Assembly: GCA_946478865.1 (NCBI GenBank)
Contig: CAMLDO010000002.1
Span: forward strand, 1 to 64,000
Length of the DNA stretch: 64,000 bases
Source of the DNA: an uncultured Methylobacillus sp.
GTDB taxonomy: Bacteria > Pseudomonadota > Gammaproteobacteria > Burkholderiales > Methylophilaceae
Direction: 5' to 3'
The stretch's first letter is position 1; every line of letters starts with the position of its first letter. Under the pieces are notes generated by a model. That model was not told where the DNA came from and did no database searches. It was given only the letters and a program-made list of their open reading frames with translations. This document shows positions 9,589 through 19,521 of the stretch, piece by piece. Both the position numbers and the translations under genes were made by a program.

Positions 9589-9640
9589 AATTGTTTCGGA
9601 AATACTACGAAACGGATGCTAGTGTGATGAAATTGTTTCG
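9589..9640. repeat. Direct and inverted repeats upstream of the GGDEF-EAL gene
   Basis: AATTGTTTCG occurs twice, at 9589-9598 and 9631-9640 (42 bp apart). The first copy also forms an inverted repeat GTTTCG/CGAAAC with 9608-9613. The cluster lies in the 123-bp gap between the VanZ-like gene and the c-di-GMP gene. It could be a regulator site for the latter or the end of the EPS transcript. Confidence 0.4.
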
Positions 9641-10093
9641 TTAGTCACAAGCACGGCTGGAATATCGGGTACCCATTCTGAGCAATGCCGGCATGGTTAC
9701 GACGGCGAGCGACACGGCAATACAGTCTGCCAGCCAGTCCTCCCATCCCGGAAATCGCCCGGGTAAGAACAGCTGATGCAGTTCGTCTGCAGCTCCCAGC
9801 GCGAATCCCAGCAATAAAAGCTGCCAGGGAAATCTGTGCAATCCAGCCAGCCCCGCAGACACGGTCAGGACGAAAAACACGGCGAGATGCGCCACCTTGT
9901 CGTAAGGCTCGGGGAATAAGCCAGCCGCCACCGGCTGGGCACCTACATAGAAAATGCTGAATACCAGCAAAAAGAACAGACCTGCCCAGGCAAAACGGAT
10001 ACGCGCATCCGCGGCCATTTTGCCGGGCTGTCGCTTGCCTGCCGTACTCGGCGGCATGGCAAGCAATATGCAGATTTCGCGTGATCTCGACAT
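9641..10093 (-). CDS. VanZ-like membrane protein
   Basis: A 150-residue protein with about four hydrophobic segments. The VanZ-type pattern is YDKVAHLAVFFVL followed by GFALGAADELHQLFLPGR and WEDWLADCIAVSLAV. VanZ-like proteins are common at the ends of EPS operons but have no defined biochemical role there. Its start follows the stop of the phosphoglycosyltransferase gene with no gap, so it belongs to that operon and is its last gene. Confidence 0.75.
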   Translation of the reverse strand: MSRSREICILLAMPPSTAGKRQPGKMAADARIRFAWAGLFFLLVFSIFYVGAQPVAAGLFPEPYDKVAHLAVFFVLTVSAGLAGLHRFPWQLLLLGFALGAADELHQLFLPGRFPGWEDWLADCIAVSLAVVTMPALLRMGTRYSSRACD

Positions 10094-11485
10094 TCAATAG
10101 GCCTGCCGGTCGGCCGCCACGAGAAAAACAGTGCGGGCAATGATTTTCAGGTCCAGCCAGAGCGACCACTGCCGCAGGTAATCGAGGTCGTAATCGATCC
10201 GCATCTTCATCTTGTCGAGCGTATCGGTTTCTCCGCGGAAACCGTTCACCTGCGCCCAGCCGGTGATGCCCGGCTTTACCTTGTGCCGGATCATGTAGCC
10301 CTTCACCAGCTTGCGATAGGTTTCGTTGTGGGCCACGGCATGCGGCCGCGGGCCGACGATGCTCATGCGCCCCTGAATGACATTGAAGAATTGCGGCAGC
10401 TCGTCCAGCGAGGTCTTGCGGATAAAGGCCCCGAAGGGCGTGACGCGCTTGTCGTTGCGCGTGGCTTGCACCACATTGGCCCCATCCTCGCACACCGTCA
10501 TGGAACGGAACTTGTAGACCACGATATCCTGCCCGTCCAGGCCGTAGCGCCTTTGTTTGAAGAGAACAGGCCCCGGCGAGCTGAGCTTCACGCCGAGCGC
10601 CAGAACCAGCATGAGCGGAGAAATCAGGATCAGGATCAGCGTGGCGAGCAGGATGTCGCTGCTGCGCTTGATGAAGCCGTTCATGCCGAAGAACGGCGTT
10701 TCGCACACGGCGACTACCGGCATGCCGGCAACGTCGTCGATGCGCGCCTGGATCAGGTCGAATACGAATATATCCGGCACGAAATACAAGGAAGCCGTAG
10801 TGTCCTTGAGATCATCCAGCAGCTTGAGGATGCGCGGCTGGGAGGAAATCGGCAACGCCATGTAAATGATGTCCACGGCCTGTTCGCGCGCATAGGTCGC
10901 GAGACTGTCCAGCTTGCCGATCACCTGCCCCGCCTCGTTCACCGGTAAGGCCGAGCGGCCGGCTTCGCGATCCTCGAAAAAACCGTCGAACACGATATTG
11001 AGCAAGGGCTCTTCCTGCAGGCGATCGCGCAACTGAACACCGGCCTCGCTCGCTCCCACGATCACGGCATGGCGAATGTTTTCCTGCGACCCACGCACCC
11101 GGGTCATCAGGCGCCGGATGACGACGTGCGCCGCCAGCATGACCAGCGGAGTCAGGATGGCCCATGCCATGACGACTTCGCGCGTGAAATGCTGCAGAAA
11201 AGTGGTGGCATAGCCAAAAAACAGCAATATGCCGACCAGCATCGGCCAGCTGGCAAGAATATGCATAGCCTCGGAAACGATGCTGGCTCGCTTTGCCCAT
11301 GTACCCGGAAACGTCAGGGCGAAAATGACCATGGACAGGAGCACGTAATTGCGGTCGATAGTCTCGCCATAGTAGCTGGCGATGGAAAACAGGGAGGCGA
11401 TGATCAATGTCGGATCAAGCAGCATCTTGACCGCCATCGCGGGAGTCAGGGGTTTGCGGAAACTGAGTTGTTGGCGATATCGCAT
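10094..11485 (-). CDS. Undecaprenyl-phosphate glucose phosphotransferase (EPS initiating enzyme)
   Basis: A 463-residue polyisoprenyl-phosphate hexose-1-phosphate transferase of the WcaJ/CpsE type. Four N-terminal membrane helices are followed by a Rossmann-like domain (AVIVGASEAGVQLRDRL), a further helix (SSDILLATLILILISPLML) and the C-terminal catalytic domain. The catalytic domain carries FKQRRYGLDGQ, VYKFRSM, TSLDELPQFFNVIQG and MSIVGPRPHA. It transfers sugar-1-phosphate to undecaprenyl phosphate at the inner membrane, the first step of repeat-unit assembly. In methanolan-like loci this is the priming enzyme. Confidence 0.9.
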   Translation of the reverse strand: MRYRQQLSFRKPLTPAMAVKMLLDPTLIIASLFSIASYYGETIDRNYVLLSMVIFALTFPGTWAKRASIVSEAMHILASWPMLVGILLFFGYATTFLQHFTREVVMAWAILTPLVMLAAHVVIRRLMTRVRGSQENIRHAVIVGASEAGVQLRDRLQEEPLLNIVFDGFFEDREAGRSALPVNEAGQVIGKLDSLATYAREQAVDIIYMALPISSQPRILKLLDDLKDTTASLYFVPDIFVFDLIQARIDDVAGMPVVAVCETPFFGMNGFIKRSSDILLATLILILISPLMLVLALGVKLSSPGPVLFKQRRYGLDGQDIVVYKFRSMTVCEDGANVVQATRNDKRVTPFGAFIRKTSLDELPQFFNVIQGRMSIVGPRPHAVAHNETYRKLVKGYMIRHKVKPGITGWAQVNGFRGETDTLDKMKMRIDYDLDYLRQWSLWLDLKIIARTVFLVAADRQAY

Positions 11486-11507
11486 GCGCTAGGGGTATAA
11501 AGTAAAG

Positions 11508-11527
11508 CGCCCTGCGAGCGCAGGGCG
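11508..11527 (-). terminator. Strong hairpin between the nucleotidyltransferase and phosphotransferase genes
   Basis: A perfect 9-bp stem, CGCCCTGCG paired with CGCAGGGCG, with only AG between the arms. On the minus strand it follows the nucleotidyltransferase stop at 11550 and is trailed by a T-rich but interrupted stretch. It may be a partial terminator or a stability element; it lacks a clean U tract. Confidence 0.45.
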
Positions 11528-11549
11528 ACTCCTTTGACAGATTCCCGTG

Positions 11550-12689
11550 TTATCCGGCCATCATCGCTTGCTGATGCTCCAGCAGGCTCGCAATGCGGGC
11601 ATCGCACCAGATCCACTCGATGCCGACTTCCTCGACGTGCACGGTCTTGCCCTCGCGCGAAACGCAGTAGTCGCCGACCACGATCTGTTCGTCGAATTCG
11701 GCGCCGGCGCGGACGCGGGTGTGCTCGAACAGGATGCTGCGCGTCATTTTTACGTTCTCGTGCAGATGGCAGCCGTGGGCGATCCAGGTCGGCCCGATGA
11801 TCTGGCAGCCGGCTTCGATGCGCGAACCCGACCCGATATACACCGGACCGTCGATGCGGGTGTTGCGCCAATCGATCTTGACGTTGAGCCCGACCCACAC
11901 GCCGGGACGAACTTCGCGGCCAGGCATGCGGATGCCTTCGACCTCATGCATCATGACGCGCTGCATGGTCTGCCAGTAGTCGGATACCTTGCCGATGTCG
12001 ATCCAGTTGAAGTCCTGCTGCAATGCGTAGAACGGAAGGCCTTTTTCGACCAGCAAGGGGAACAGGTCGGAACCGATGTCGAACACGCAGTTGGAGGGGA
12101 TCAGGCTCAGCGCTTCCGGTTCGAAGATGTAGATGCCGGTATTGATCAGGTTGGACTTGGCCTCTTCCACAGCCGGTTTTTCCTGGAACGACGTGATGCG
12201 GCCATCCTTGTCCGCGACCACGACACCGTAGCTGGAGACCTCGCTCCACGGCACCTGCTTGGCCACCAGGCTGACCATCGCGCCGCGGCGCTTGTGCTCG
12301 GCCACGGCAGCGGTGATGTCGAGGTCGATGATCGCGTCGCCGCACAGCACCACGGTGGTTTCATCGAAGAATCCGCCGAAATCCTGAATCTTGCGCATGC
12401 CGCCGGCCGAGCCCAGGGCGAAGGGAACGATTTCATCGTTCTGGATATAGCCCTCGAACGAGTACCCCACTTCGACGCCGAAACGATGACCGTCGCCGAA
12501 GTACTGCTCGATGCGCTGCGGCTGGTGGCTGAGGTTGACCATGATCTGGCGCACGCCATGACGGGCCAGCAGCTCGACCAGGTACTCCATTACCGGCTTG
12601 CCCATGATGGGAATCATCGGCTTGGGCAGCTCATAGGTCAGAGGGCGAACACGCGTACCCTTCCCCGCAGCAAGAATCATGGCTTTCAT
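11550..12689 (-). CDS. Sugar-phosphate nucleotidyltransferase (NDP-sugar synthase)
   Basis: 379 residues. The N-terminal nucleotidyltransferase domain begins MKAMILAAGKGTRVRPLT with the PKPMIPIMGKPVMEY substrate motif. The C-terminal part is a left-handed beta-helix (GPVYIGSGSRIEAGCQIIGPTWIAHG). The layout matches bacterial mannose-1-phosphate guanylyltransferase-like or glucose-1-phosphate thymidylyl/uridylyltransferase-like enzymes. The nucleotide and sugar cannot be fixed by eye. An AGGTGA Shine-Dalgarno sequence precedes the start. It supplies an activated sugar for the EPS. Confidence 0.8.
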   Translation of the reverse strand: MKAMILAAGKGTRVRPLTYELPKPMIPIMGKPVMEYLVELLARHGVRQIMVNLSHQPQRIEQYFGDGHRFGVEVGYSFEGYIQNDEIVPFALGSAGGMRKIQDFGGFFDETTVVLCGDAIIDLDITAAVAEHKRRGAMVSLVAKQVPWSEVSSYGVVVADKDGRITSFQEKPAVEEAKSNLINTGIYIFEPEALSLIPSNCVFDIGSDLFPLLVEKGLPFYALQQDFNWIDIGKVSDYWQTMQRVMMHEVEGIRMPGREVRPGVWVGLNVKIDWRNTRIDGPVYIGSGSRIEAGCQIIGPTWIAHGCHLHENVKMTRSILFEHTRVRAGAEFDEQIVVGDYCVSREGKTVHVEEVGIEWIWCDARIASLLEHQQAMMAG

Positions 12690-12794
12690 GTCGATTTCAC
12701 CTGTTATTTCGTATGGGGCGTACGATAGAGACCGATTGTTACAAACTCATTTATGCCGAGCTACAGGACGAAGAAAACGGGCTTATCCTCATGG

Positions 12795-14621
12795 CTACTC
12801 CACCGTGACCGATTTGGCCAGATTGCGCGGCTTGTCGACATCCGTGCCCTTCAGCAAGGCCACATGGTAGGCCAGCAACTGCAAGGGGATGGTATGCATG
12901 ATGGGGCTTAAATATCCGGCGTTTTCCGGCAATCGCACGATGTGAAGGTTTTCCGACTCGTGCATGCGTGCGTCTCCGTCCGCGAAAACATAGAGATGCC
13001 CGCCCCGTGCGCGCACTTCCTGCAGGTTCGATTTGAGCTTCTCCAGCAGAGCGTCGTTAGGTGCCACGGAGATGATGGGCATGTTGCGATCGACCAGCGC
13101 CAGGGGACCATGCTTCAACTCGCCCGCAGGGTAGGCTTCAGCATGGATGTAAGAGACCTCCTTGAGCTTGAGCGCGCCTTCCATGGCGATGGGATAATGC
13201 AGGCCGCGCCCCAGAAACAGCGCGTGCTCCTTGTCGGCGAATTGCCGGGCCATGGAAGCAATCATGGGCTCCAGCTCCAGCACGCGCGGCAGGAGGTCGG
13301 GCAGCATGCGCAACTCCCGGAACAGTATTCTTTCCTGCTCGATCTCCAGTCGCCCGAACTCTTTCGCCAGCAATAGCGTGAGGAAATACAGGGCCGCCAA
13401 TTGAGTCGTGAAGGCCTTGGTCGAGGCCACCCCGATCTCGGGCCCGGCATGCGTGATCAACTTCAGGCTCGCCTCACGCACAAGCGCGCTCTCGGCGACG
13501 TTGCAGATCGCTAGCGTGTGATGCAGTCCAAGCCGCATCGCATGCTGGACCGCCGCCAGGGTATCCGCGGTCTCGCCGGATTGCGAAATGGCGATGACGA
13601 GCGTCCGTGCGTTGGGGATGCTGCTCCGATAGCGATATTCGCTGGCGACTTCCACGTCACAGGGAATGCCGGCAATGCCTTCCAGCCAGTATTTGGCAAC
13701 CAGGCCCGCATGGTAACTCGTTCCGCAAGCGAGGATGAGCACGCGGTTGATGTCGGCGAAAACCGCGGCAGCCTGCTTTCCCAGGATTTCCGTTTCCAAC
13801 TGCCCCTTGCCGCACAGCGACCTCACAGTTTCCGCCAGCGCATGCGGCTGCTCGAAAATCTCTTTTTGCATGAAGTGCCGGTACTGGCCGAGCTCGACAC
13901 TTTCACTTTTCAGGCGACTGGTATGCGCTTTGCGATTGACCCGATTCCCGTCCTTGTCCCAGACGCGGAAACTGCCATGCGTCAGTTCGACGATATCCCC
14001 TTCGTCCAGGTAGACGATGCGATTGGTCACAGGCAACAGCGCCGAAATATCGGATGCCACGTAGTGCTCCCCATCGCCGATTCCGATGAGCAAGGGGCTG
14101 CCCTGCCGTGCGCAAACAAGATGGTCGGGATACCCGGCATCGGCTATGCAGACGGCATAAGACCCCTGAACGCGGGAGAGCGCGGAGCGGGTCGCTTCCA
14201 GCAAGGAGCCGCTCCGGACGAGATACATATGCACAAGATGGGCGATGACTTCCGTATCCGTATCCGAATCGAAAACGTAGCCGGCAGCCGTCAGTTCCTT
14301 CCTGAGCGCTTCATGATTCTCGATGATGCCGTTGTGCACGACGGCAACCTGCTCCCGGCTGATGTGAGGGTGAGCGTTACGCTCGCATGGAACGCCGTGC
14401 GTGGCCCAGCGGGTATGCGCCATACCGGCGATGCCGCTGATGGAGCGGCTCTTGATCTTGAGCGCCGAAACCCGGCCCGTCGTCCTGACGCGGCTGAAGC
14501 CGTGACCATTCAATACCAGCAGGCCGGCAGAGTCATACCCGCGATACTCCAGCCGGTTGAGGCCTTCCAGCAGCATGGGCACAACATTTCTTTTGGCGAG
14601 AGCGCCTACGATTCCACACAT
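12795..14621 (-). CDS. glmS: Glucosamine-6-phosphate synthase (glutamine--fructose-6-phosphate transaminase)
   Basis: A 608-residue enzyme of normal length. The N-terminal glutaminase domain starts [13 protein letters not shown] with the nucleophile Cys2, followed by HTRWATHG. Two SIS isomerase domains follow ([48 protein letters not shown]), and the C-terminus is [10 protein letters not shown]. It converts fructose-6-phosphate and glutamine to glucosamine-6-phosphate, the entry to UDP-GlcNAc. It is embedded in the EPS locus, 3 bp from galE, so hexosamine supply is tied to EPS production. Confidence 0.95.
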   Translation of the reverse strand: MCGIVGALAKRNVVPMLLEGLNRLEYRGYDSAGLLVLNGHGFSRVRTTGRVSALKIKSRSISGIAGMAHTRWATHGVPCERNAHPHISREQVAVVHNGIIENHEALRKELTAAGYVFDSDTDTEVIAHLVHMYLVRSGSLLEATRSALSRVQGSYAVCIADAGYPDHLVCARQGSPLLIGIGDGEHYVASDISALLPVTNRIVYLDEGDIVELTHGSFRVWDKDGNRVNRKAHTSRLKSESVELGQYRHFMQKEIFEQPHALAETVRSLCGKGQLETEILGKQAAAVFADINRVLILACGTSYHAGLVAKYWLEGIAGIPCDVEVASEYRYRSSIPNARTLVIAISQSGETADTLAAVQHAMRLGLHHTLAICNVAESALVREASLKLITHAGPEIGVASTKAFTTQLAALYFLTLLLAKEFGRLEIEQERILFRELRMLPDLLPRVLELEPMIASMARQFADKEHALFLGRGLHYPIAMEGALKLKEVSYIHAEAYPAGELKHGPLALVDRNMPIISVAPNDALLEKLKSNLQEVRARGGHLYVFADGDARMHESENLHIVRLPENAGYLSPIMHTIPLQLLAYHVALLKGTDVDKPRNLAKSVTVE

Positions 14622-14624
14622 GGC

Positions 14625-15665
14625 TTAAAAACGACGAGCGGCTGCCTCGAGCACCCGGGAATAGCCTTCCGGATTGCGGCTCTGCCAGTTCCAGGAATCG
14701 GCGCACATTTCCTCGATGCCGCGACGTGCCTTCCATCCCAGTGCCTGCTCGGCCTTGTTCGGATCGGCAAACATCGCGGCCACGTCCCCTGCGCGTCGGG
14801 GCGATATCTGGTAAGGGATGGAGCGCTGGGCCGCGCGCTCGAAGGCGCCGATCATCTCCAGGACACTGTATCCGCGCCCGGTACCCAGATTGAAGGTATG
14901 CACTCCGGACTGCCCCTGCAACCATTCCAGGGCTCTGACATGGCCTTCGGCCAGATCCATGACATGGATGTAATCGCGCACGCCGGTACCGTCATGCGTT
15001 GGGTAATCGTTGCCGAATACGGTGAGTTTTTCGCGGCGGCCGACCGCGACCTGGGTGATGTAGGGCATCAAGTTGTTGGGAATGCCATTGGGATCTTCCC
15101 CGATCAGGCCGCTCGAATGCGCACCCACCGGATTGAAATAGCGCAATAGCGCGATTTTCCAGGCGGCATCGGACACAGCGAGATCGCCATAGATACGTTC
15201 GGCCATCAGCTTCGTCTGCCCATACGGATTGGTAGGACCGACCGGGAAGTCCTCGCGTATGGGAAGGCTGGCCGGGTCGCCATACACGGTAGCGGAAGAG
15301 CTGAACACCAGGGTCTTGATGTTGCACTCGGCCATGACCTCGGCCAGCGCCACGCTGCCCCATACATTGTTGTCGTAGTAGGCCAGGGGCATTTCCACCG
15401 ATTCCCCCACGGCCTTTTTGCCCGCGAAATGGATGACCCCGCCTATGGGGTACTGCTTGAATATCCTACGCAGGCCGTCCCGTTTCCGGATATCGCCGAG
15501 AATGATGGGTACTTCCTTCCCGGTAATGGTGCTGACACGGCGCAGCGCCTCGGCCTTGCTGTTGGAGAAATTATCGAGAACGAGAACGTCATAGCCTGCC
15601 TGCTGCAAGGCAAGACAGGTATGACTGCCGATATATCCGGCGCCCCCCACAACCAAAATTATCAT
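14625..15665 (-). CDS. galE: UDP-glucose 4-epimerase
   Basis: A 346-residue short-chain dehydrogenase of the extended type. The NAD-binding motif is GGAGYIGSHT and the catalytic S/T plus YxxxK are SSSATVYGD and NPYGQTKLMAE. The C-terminal part has GTGRGYSVLEMI and RRAGDVAAMFADP. It interconverts UDP-glucose and UDP-galactose. It follows a 312-bp intergenic region on the minus strand and so may head its own transcript (galE-glmS). Confidence 0.92.
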   Translation of the reverse strand: MIILVVGGAGYIGSHTCLALQQAGYDVLVLDNFSNSKAEALRRVSTITGKEVPIILGDIRKRDGLRRIFKQYPIGGVIHFAGKKAVGESVEMPLAYYDNNVWGSVALAEVMAECNIKTLVFSSSATVYGDPASLPIREDFPVGPTNPYGQTKLMAERIYGDLAVSDAAWKIALLRYFNPVGAHSSGLIGEDPNGIPNNLMPYITQVAVGRREKLTVFGNDYPTHDGTGVRDYIHVMDLAEGHVRALEWLQGQSGVHTFNLGTGRGYSVLEMIGAFERAAQRSIPYQISPRRAGDVAAMFADPNKAEQALGWKARRGIEEMCADSWNWQSRNPEGYSRVLEAAARRF

Positions 15666-15977
15666 TATTTACCCTAAATATGAGGTTGATGCAGGGACTG
15701 GCTGCGCATAAGGAATACCCGGCTACTGCCTCCCATCCCTACAGCTGTATTTTGGTATTACAAACTTGTAATGGCTGAATCCACCGTTGCCAGGAGGAAA
15801 GCCCTGATCGCTGAATGGCGGATTCTCAAGAGGTTTTGTTACAGGAATATGCACGGAATATAGTCCGTACTAATTATGAGATGCGGTTGGGGCTGTTTGG
15901 CAGGCGCGAGACAAGAGTAGCGGTCAAGCCGCTCCGTTACCGAAAACCATGACCATAAGCGGCCATGCATGCAACGC
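15666..15977. promoter_or_regulatory. 312-bp intergenic region between manC and galE
   Basis: No coding frame is seen. It contains an inverted repeat with 7-base arms ATTACAA/TTGTAAT at 15757-15772, about 92 bp upstream of galE. A weak 5-bp stem AGCGG/CCGCT lies near 15919-15933, downstream of manC on the minus strand. The first could be an operator or promoter element for galE-glmS, the second a weak end for the manC transcript. Neither is supported beyond its symmetry. Confidence 0.4.
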
Positions 15978-17408
15978 TCATGACCGCTGGTACATATCCT
16001 CGAAACGGACGATATCGTCTTCGCCCAGATACCCGCCGGACTGGACTTCGATCAAATGAAGCGGCAATTTTCCGGGATTATCCAGTCGATGCTTGCTGCC
16101 AATCGGGATGTACACCGACTGATTTTCGCTCACCAGCCTCGTTTCCTCGTTACAGGTCACGCTGGCGGTACCGCTCACCACGACCCAGTGCTCGGCACGA
16201 TGATGATGCATTTGCAGCGAAAGCCTCTCGCCCGGCTTCACCATGATGCGCTTGACCTGGAATCGTTGCCCAGCATCGATCCCCTCGTACCAGCCCCAGG
16301 GGCGATATACGCGGGTGTGATACTCATGCTCGCCGCGCTGGTTCGACTTGAGGTGGTCGATTACTTTCTTGACGCTCTGGGCACAATCCTTATGTGCCAC
16401 GAGCACAGCATCCGAAGTTTCAACGATCACGAGATCACGCACGCCAATGGCAGCAACAAACCTTTTTTCCGCTCTGATCAGGGAGTCGCGCGAACTGTCC
16501 ACATAAACGTCACCGCGCACGCAGTTACCGTCATCGTCACACTCCAGCACAGACCAAAGCGAGGCCCATGACCCCACATCGCTCCACCCCATCTCGACCG
16601 GAATGACAGCGGCGAGCGCGGTCCGCTCCATCACGACATAGTCGATCGAGTCGCTTGGACAGTCTGCAAAAGGCTTTTCCGCCAACCGACAGAAATCAAG
16701 ATCACGATAACTTTCTTCGTAAGCCTGACTGACCAGCCGGTGCATGTCGGGCTGCCATCGAAGCAATTCAGCCAGATAAACTTCCGGACGGAACAGGAAC
16801 ATGCCGCTGTTCCAGAAGTAATGACCGGAAGCCAAATATCCCTTGGCCGTTTCGATATCGGGTTTTTCGACGAAACGGCTTACTTCGTGCACATCGCCAT
16901 GTTCGGTCAGCGGGTCGCCCTGACAAATGTAGCCATACCCCGTTTCAGGATGTGAAGGCCGAATACCAAAGGTAACCAGCCGGCCTGCCTGCGCAGCCAT
17001 GGAAGCCTGCTCAATAGCCCGATGGAAGGCTGCAACATCCTGGATGACGTGATCCGCCGGCAGCACGAGCATAATCGCATCCCCGATGTTCTGCTGAACA
17101 CATAACGCCGCTGCCGCAATCGCCGGGGCGGTGTTTCTGCCTACCGGCTCGAGCATGATGGCAAGAGGAGAAATATCGATCTCGCGGAGCTGCTCGGCCA
17201 CGAGAAATCGGTGATCGTTCCCGCACACCAGCACCGGCTGCCCCATGCCAGGCAATCCGGACAATCTCAGCAGCGTTTCCTGCAGCATGCTTTTGTCGGA
17301 GACCAGCGGAAGCAACTGCTTGGGCAAGGCCGACCGCGACATCGGCCAAAGGCGTGTTCCAGAGCCGCCAGAAAGAATAACGGGAATAATTTTCAATTTA
17401 GGTGCCAC
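15978..17408 (-). CDS. manC: Mannose-1-phosphate guanylyltransferase / mannose-6-phosphate isomerase
   Basis: A bifunctional type II PMI/GMP of about 476 residues. The N-terminal guanylyltransferase domain has IPVILSGGSGTRLWPMSR and the PKQLLPL pyrophosphorylase motif. The C-terminal cupin isomerase domain has RPWGWYEGID, QMHHHRAEHWVVVSG and VYIPIGSKHRL. It makes GDP-mannose, the substrate of Gmd in this locus. The frame is open to an ATG at 17453. The GTG at 17408 begins nearer the conserved N-terminus and is preferred, but the start is uncertain. No phosphomannomutase gene lies in the window. Confidence 0.9.
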   Translation of the reverse strand: MAPKLKIIPVILSGGSGTRLWPMSRSALPKQLLPLVSDKSMLQETLLRLSGLPGMGQPVLVCGNDHRFLVAEQLREIDISPLAIMLEPVGRNTAPAIAAAALCVQQNIGDAIMLVLPADHVIQDVAAFHRAIEQASMAAQAGRLVTFGIRPSHPETGYGYICQGDPLTEHGDVHEVSRFVEKPDIETAKGYLASGHYFWNSGMFLFRPEVYLAELLRWQPDMHRLVSQAYEESYRDLDFCRLAEKPFADCPSDSIDYVVMERTALAAVIPVEMGWSDVGSWASLWSVLECDDDGNCVRGDVYVDSSRDSLIRAEKRFVAAIGVRDLVIVETSDAVLVAHKDCAQSVKKVIDHLKSNQRGEHEYHTRVYRPWGWYEGIDAGQRFQVKRIMVKPGERLSLQMHHHRAEHWVVVSGTASVTCNEETRLVSENQSVYIPIGSKHRLDNPGKLPLHLIEVQSGGYLGEDDIVRFEDMYQRS

Positions 17409-17541
17409 CGCTATCTCGTATGAATCAACGCATCGCTGAACTGGGCAGGGCATGTTATCCGGGGAAGATGACAGCTATTTGCACTACTCATTAGTCCATG
17501 CCACGGATATGCAGTTCGAATACGGCTGAAAACCCGATCGT

Positions 17542-18708
17542 TCAATCGCTTCCGAACAGGTCCCGGGTATAAATCTTGTCAGCCACGTCGCTGATATCGT
17601 CAGTCATGCGATTGGCGACGATAACATCGGCTTCCTGCTTGAAGCGGGCCAGATCATTTACGACGCGCGAGTGGAAAAACTCGCTCTCCTTGAGTACCGG
17701 CTCGTAAACAATGACCTCAATACCCTTGGCCTTGATGCGCTTCATGATCCCCTGGATGCTCGAAGCCCGGAAATTATCCGAACCGGCTTTCATGATCAGG
17801 CGATAAATCCCCACGACTTTCGGATTTCGCATCAGGATGCTGCTCGCGACGAAGTCTTTCCGGGTGGTATTCGAATCCACAATGGCATGGATCAGGTTTT
17901 GCGGAACATCGCGGTAGTTCGCCAATAACTGCCTCGTATCCTTGGGAAGGCAATAACCGCCGTAGCCGAACGACGGATTGTTGTAAAAATTGCCGATGCG
18001 CGGGTCGAGGCAAACACCGTCGACAATCTGCCTTGTATCCAATCCATGGGTGGCTGCATAGGTATCCAGCTCATTGAAATAGGCCACGCGCATGGCCAGA
18101 TAGGTGTTGGCAAAAAGCTTGATGGCTTCCGCTTCGGTGGATTCCGTGAACAACACCGGGATATCTTTCTTGACGGCGCCTTCTTCCAGAACTCTGGCGA
18201 AAACCTCGGCTCTCGCCGAACGTTCTCCCACGATGATTCGCGACGGATAGAGGTTATCGTGAAGCGCCTTCCCTTCACGCAGAAACTCAGGTGAAAAGAT
18301 GAGGTTCTCGCAACCCAAGGACTGCCGGGTTTTCAGGGTATAGCCCACAGGCACTGTCGATTTGATCACCATCAACGCATTGGGATTGATTTCCATCACG
18401 TCCCGGATCACCGACTCCACCGAACTGGTATTGAAGTAATTGGTTTCGGGATCGTAATCGGTCGGTGTTGCAATGATGATGATCTCCGCATCCCGATAAG
18501 CCTCACTTTTATCCAGAGTGGCTCGCAGATTGAGAGGCTTGTTGGCGAGATAATCGGTAATCTCCGCATCTTCAATGGGAGACTGACGCTCGTTGAGCAT
18601 CCTCACCTTCTCAGGGACGATATCCACCGCAATCACTTCATGATGCTGTGCCAACAAGACAGCATTCGACAGACCGACATACCCCGTTCCTGCAACAGCA
18701 ATTTTCAT
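17542..18708 (-). CDS. ugd: UDP-glucose 6-dehydrogenase
   Basis: A 388-residue enzyme, the same length as E. coli Ugd. It has the NAD-binding motif [42 protein letters not shown] and the catalytic Cys in [12 protein letters not shown]. It oxidises UDP-glucose to UDP-glucuronate. The frame is open to 18759, but MKIAVAG is the family start (ATG at 18708). UDP-glucuronate would give the polymer an acidic residue. Confidence 0.93.
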   Translation of the reverse strand: MKIAVAGTGYVGLSNAVLLAQHHEVIAVDIVPEKVRMLNERQSPIEDAEITDYLANKPLNLRATLDKSEAYRDAEIIIIATPTDYDPETNYFNTSSVESVIRDVMEINPNALMVIKSTVPVGYTLKTRQSLGCENLIFSPEFLREGKALHDNLYPSRIIVGERSARAEVFARVLEEGAVKKDIPVLFTESTEAEAIKLFANTYLAMRVAYFNELDTYAATHGLDTRQIVDGVCLDPRIGNFYNNPSFGYGGYCLPKDTRQLLANYRDVPQNLIHAIVDSNTTRKDFVASSILMRNPKVVGIYRLIMKAGSDNFRASSIQGIMKRIKAKGIEVIVYEPVLKESEFFHSRVVNDLARFKQEADVIVANRMTDDISDVADKIYTRDLFGSD

Positions 18709-18762
18709 GATCGCAACTTCTAGTTTGGTTATGAGTAAAAACAGGAGGCCTGATGCCAACTC

Positions 18763-19521
18763 TTATCGAGCGATCCTGGCCATCAGTTGCCATGCGGCAC
18801 CAAAAATGAAGGACGTATTGGTCACCAGGTAACGGCGCCATAAACGTTGAGGCTCTGCGGCCAGTCTGTGCGCCCATTCCAGGCCGTTCTCCTGCATCCA
18901 TTGCGGAGCCCGGCGCAGGGTTCCCGCATGGTATTCGAAAGCGGCCCCCACCCCAATCATGACGGCATTGATACGCCCCCGATGTATGGCCATCCAGAAT
19001 TCCTGCTTGGGGCACCCCAGGCTCACCCAGACAGTGCTCGCTCCTGAGGCATTGATCATCTCCACCACATCGAGATCTTCCTCATGGGTCAGCATCCGGT
19101 ATGGCGGAGAATATGCGCCCGCAATCTTCAGTCGCGGGAATGCCTCACCCAAACGGGCCTGCAGCCTATCCAGCGTTTCGGACTTGCCGCCATAAAGAAA
19201 AATCGAATCTCCGCGCTGCGCAGCCAATTCGCAATATTTCCACATCAGGTCGGGGCCATTGATACGCTGCTGCCCCTTGAATCCCAAGCGCCTCAGCATC
19301 CACGCAACCGGCGCTCCGTCGGGCGTGACCATATCCGCCGCCGCCAGCACATACTCGAACACTTCATCATGATCCGCGGTAACCACGGAATGAACATTGC
19401 ATATACAGACATAGCGGCTTTCCCTGTTTGCCGCCCATGTCGATATACGGCTTAAGGCAGTTTTCCAGTCGACCGCATCTATGAAAGCCCCCAGGACTTT
19501 CCCCCCAACTCTAGTCACCAT
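18763..19521 (-). CDS. WecG/TagA/CpsF-family glycosyltransferase (GT26)
   Basis: A 252-residue cytoplasmic-face enzyme. Family motifs are NVHSVVTADHDEVF, MVTPDGAPVAWMLRRLG, IFLYGGKSETLDRL and WVSLGCPKQEFWM. Members transfer N-acetylmannosamine(uronate) or glucose-type residues onto lipid-linked acceptors early in repeat-unit assembly. The donor here cannot be read from sequence. It overlaps the preceding glycosyltransferase by 11 bases. Confidence 0.88.
   Translation of the reverse strand: MVTRVGGKVLGAFIDAVDWKTALSRISTWAANRESRYVCICNVHSVVTADHDEVFEYVLAAADMVTPDGAPVAWMLRRLGFKGQQRINGPDLMWKYCELAAQRGDSIFLYGGKSETLDRLQARLGEAFPRLKIAGAYSPPYRMLTHEEDLDVVEMINASGASTVWVSLGCPKQEFWMAIHRGRINAVMIGVGAAFEYHAGTLRRAPQWMQENGLEWAHRLAAEPQRLWRRYLVTNTSFIFGAAWQLMARIAR

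Noticed and set aside
9645..10706. Minus-strand 353-codon frame over the phosphotransferase and VanZ genes
   Set aside because: It is a shifted reading across two well-defined genes and shows no domain.
11547..12728. Plus-strand 393-codon open frame
   Set aside because: It is the antisense of the nucleotidyltransferase gene, whose motifs are clear. The translation has no recognisable domain.
13518..15149. Plus-strand 543-codon open frame
   Set aside because: Antisense of glmS and galE; an effect of GC-rich codon bias.
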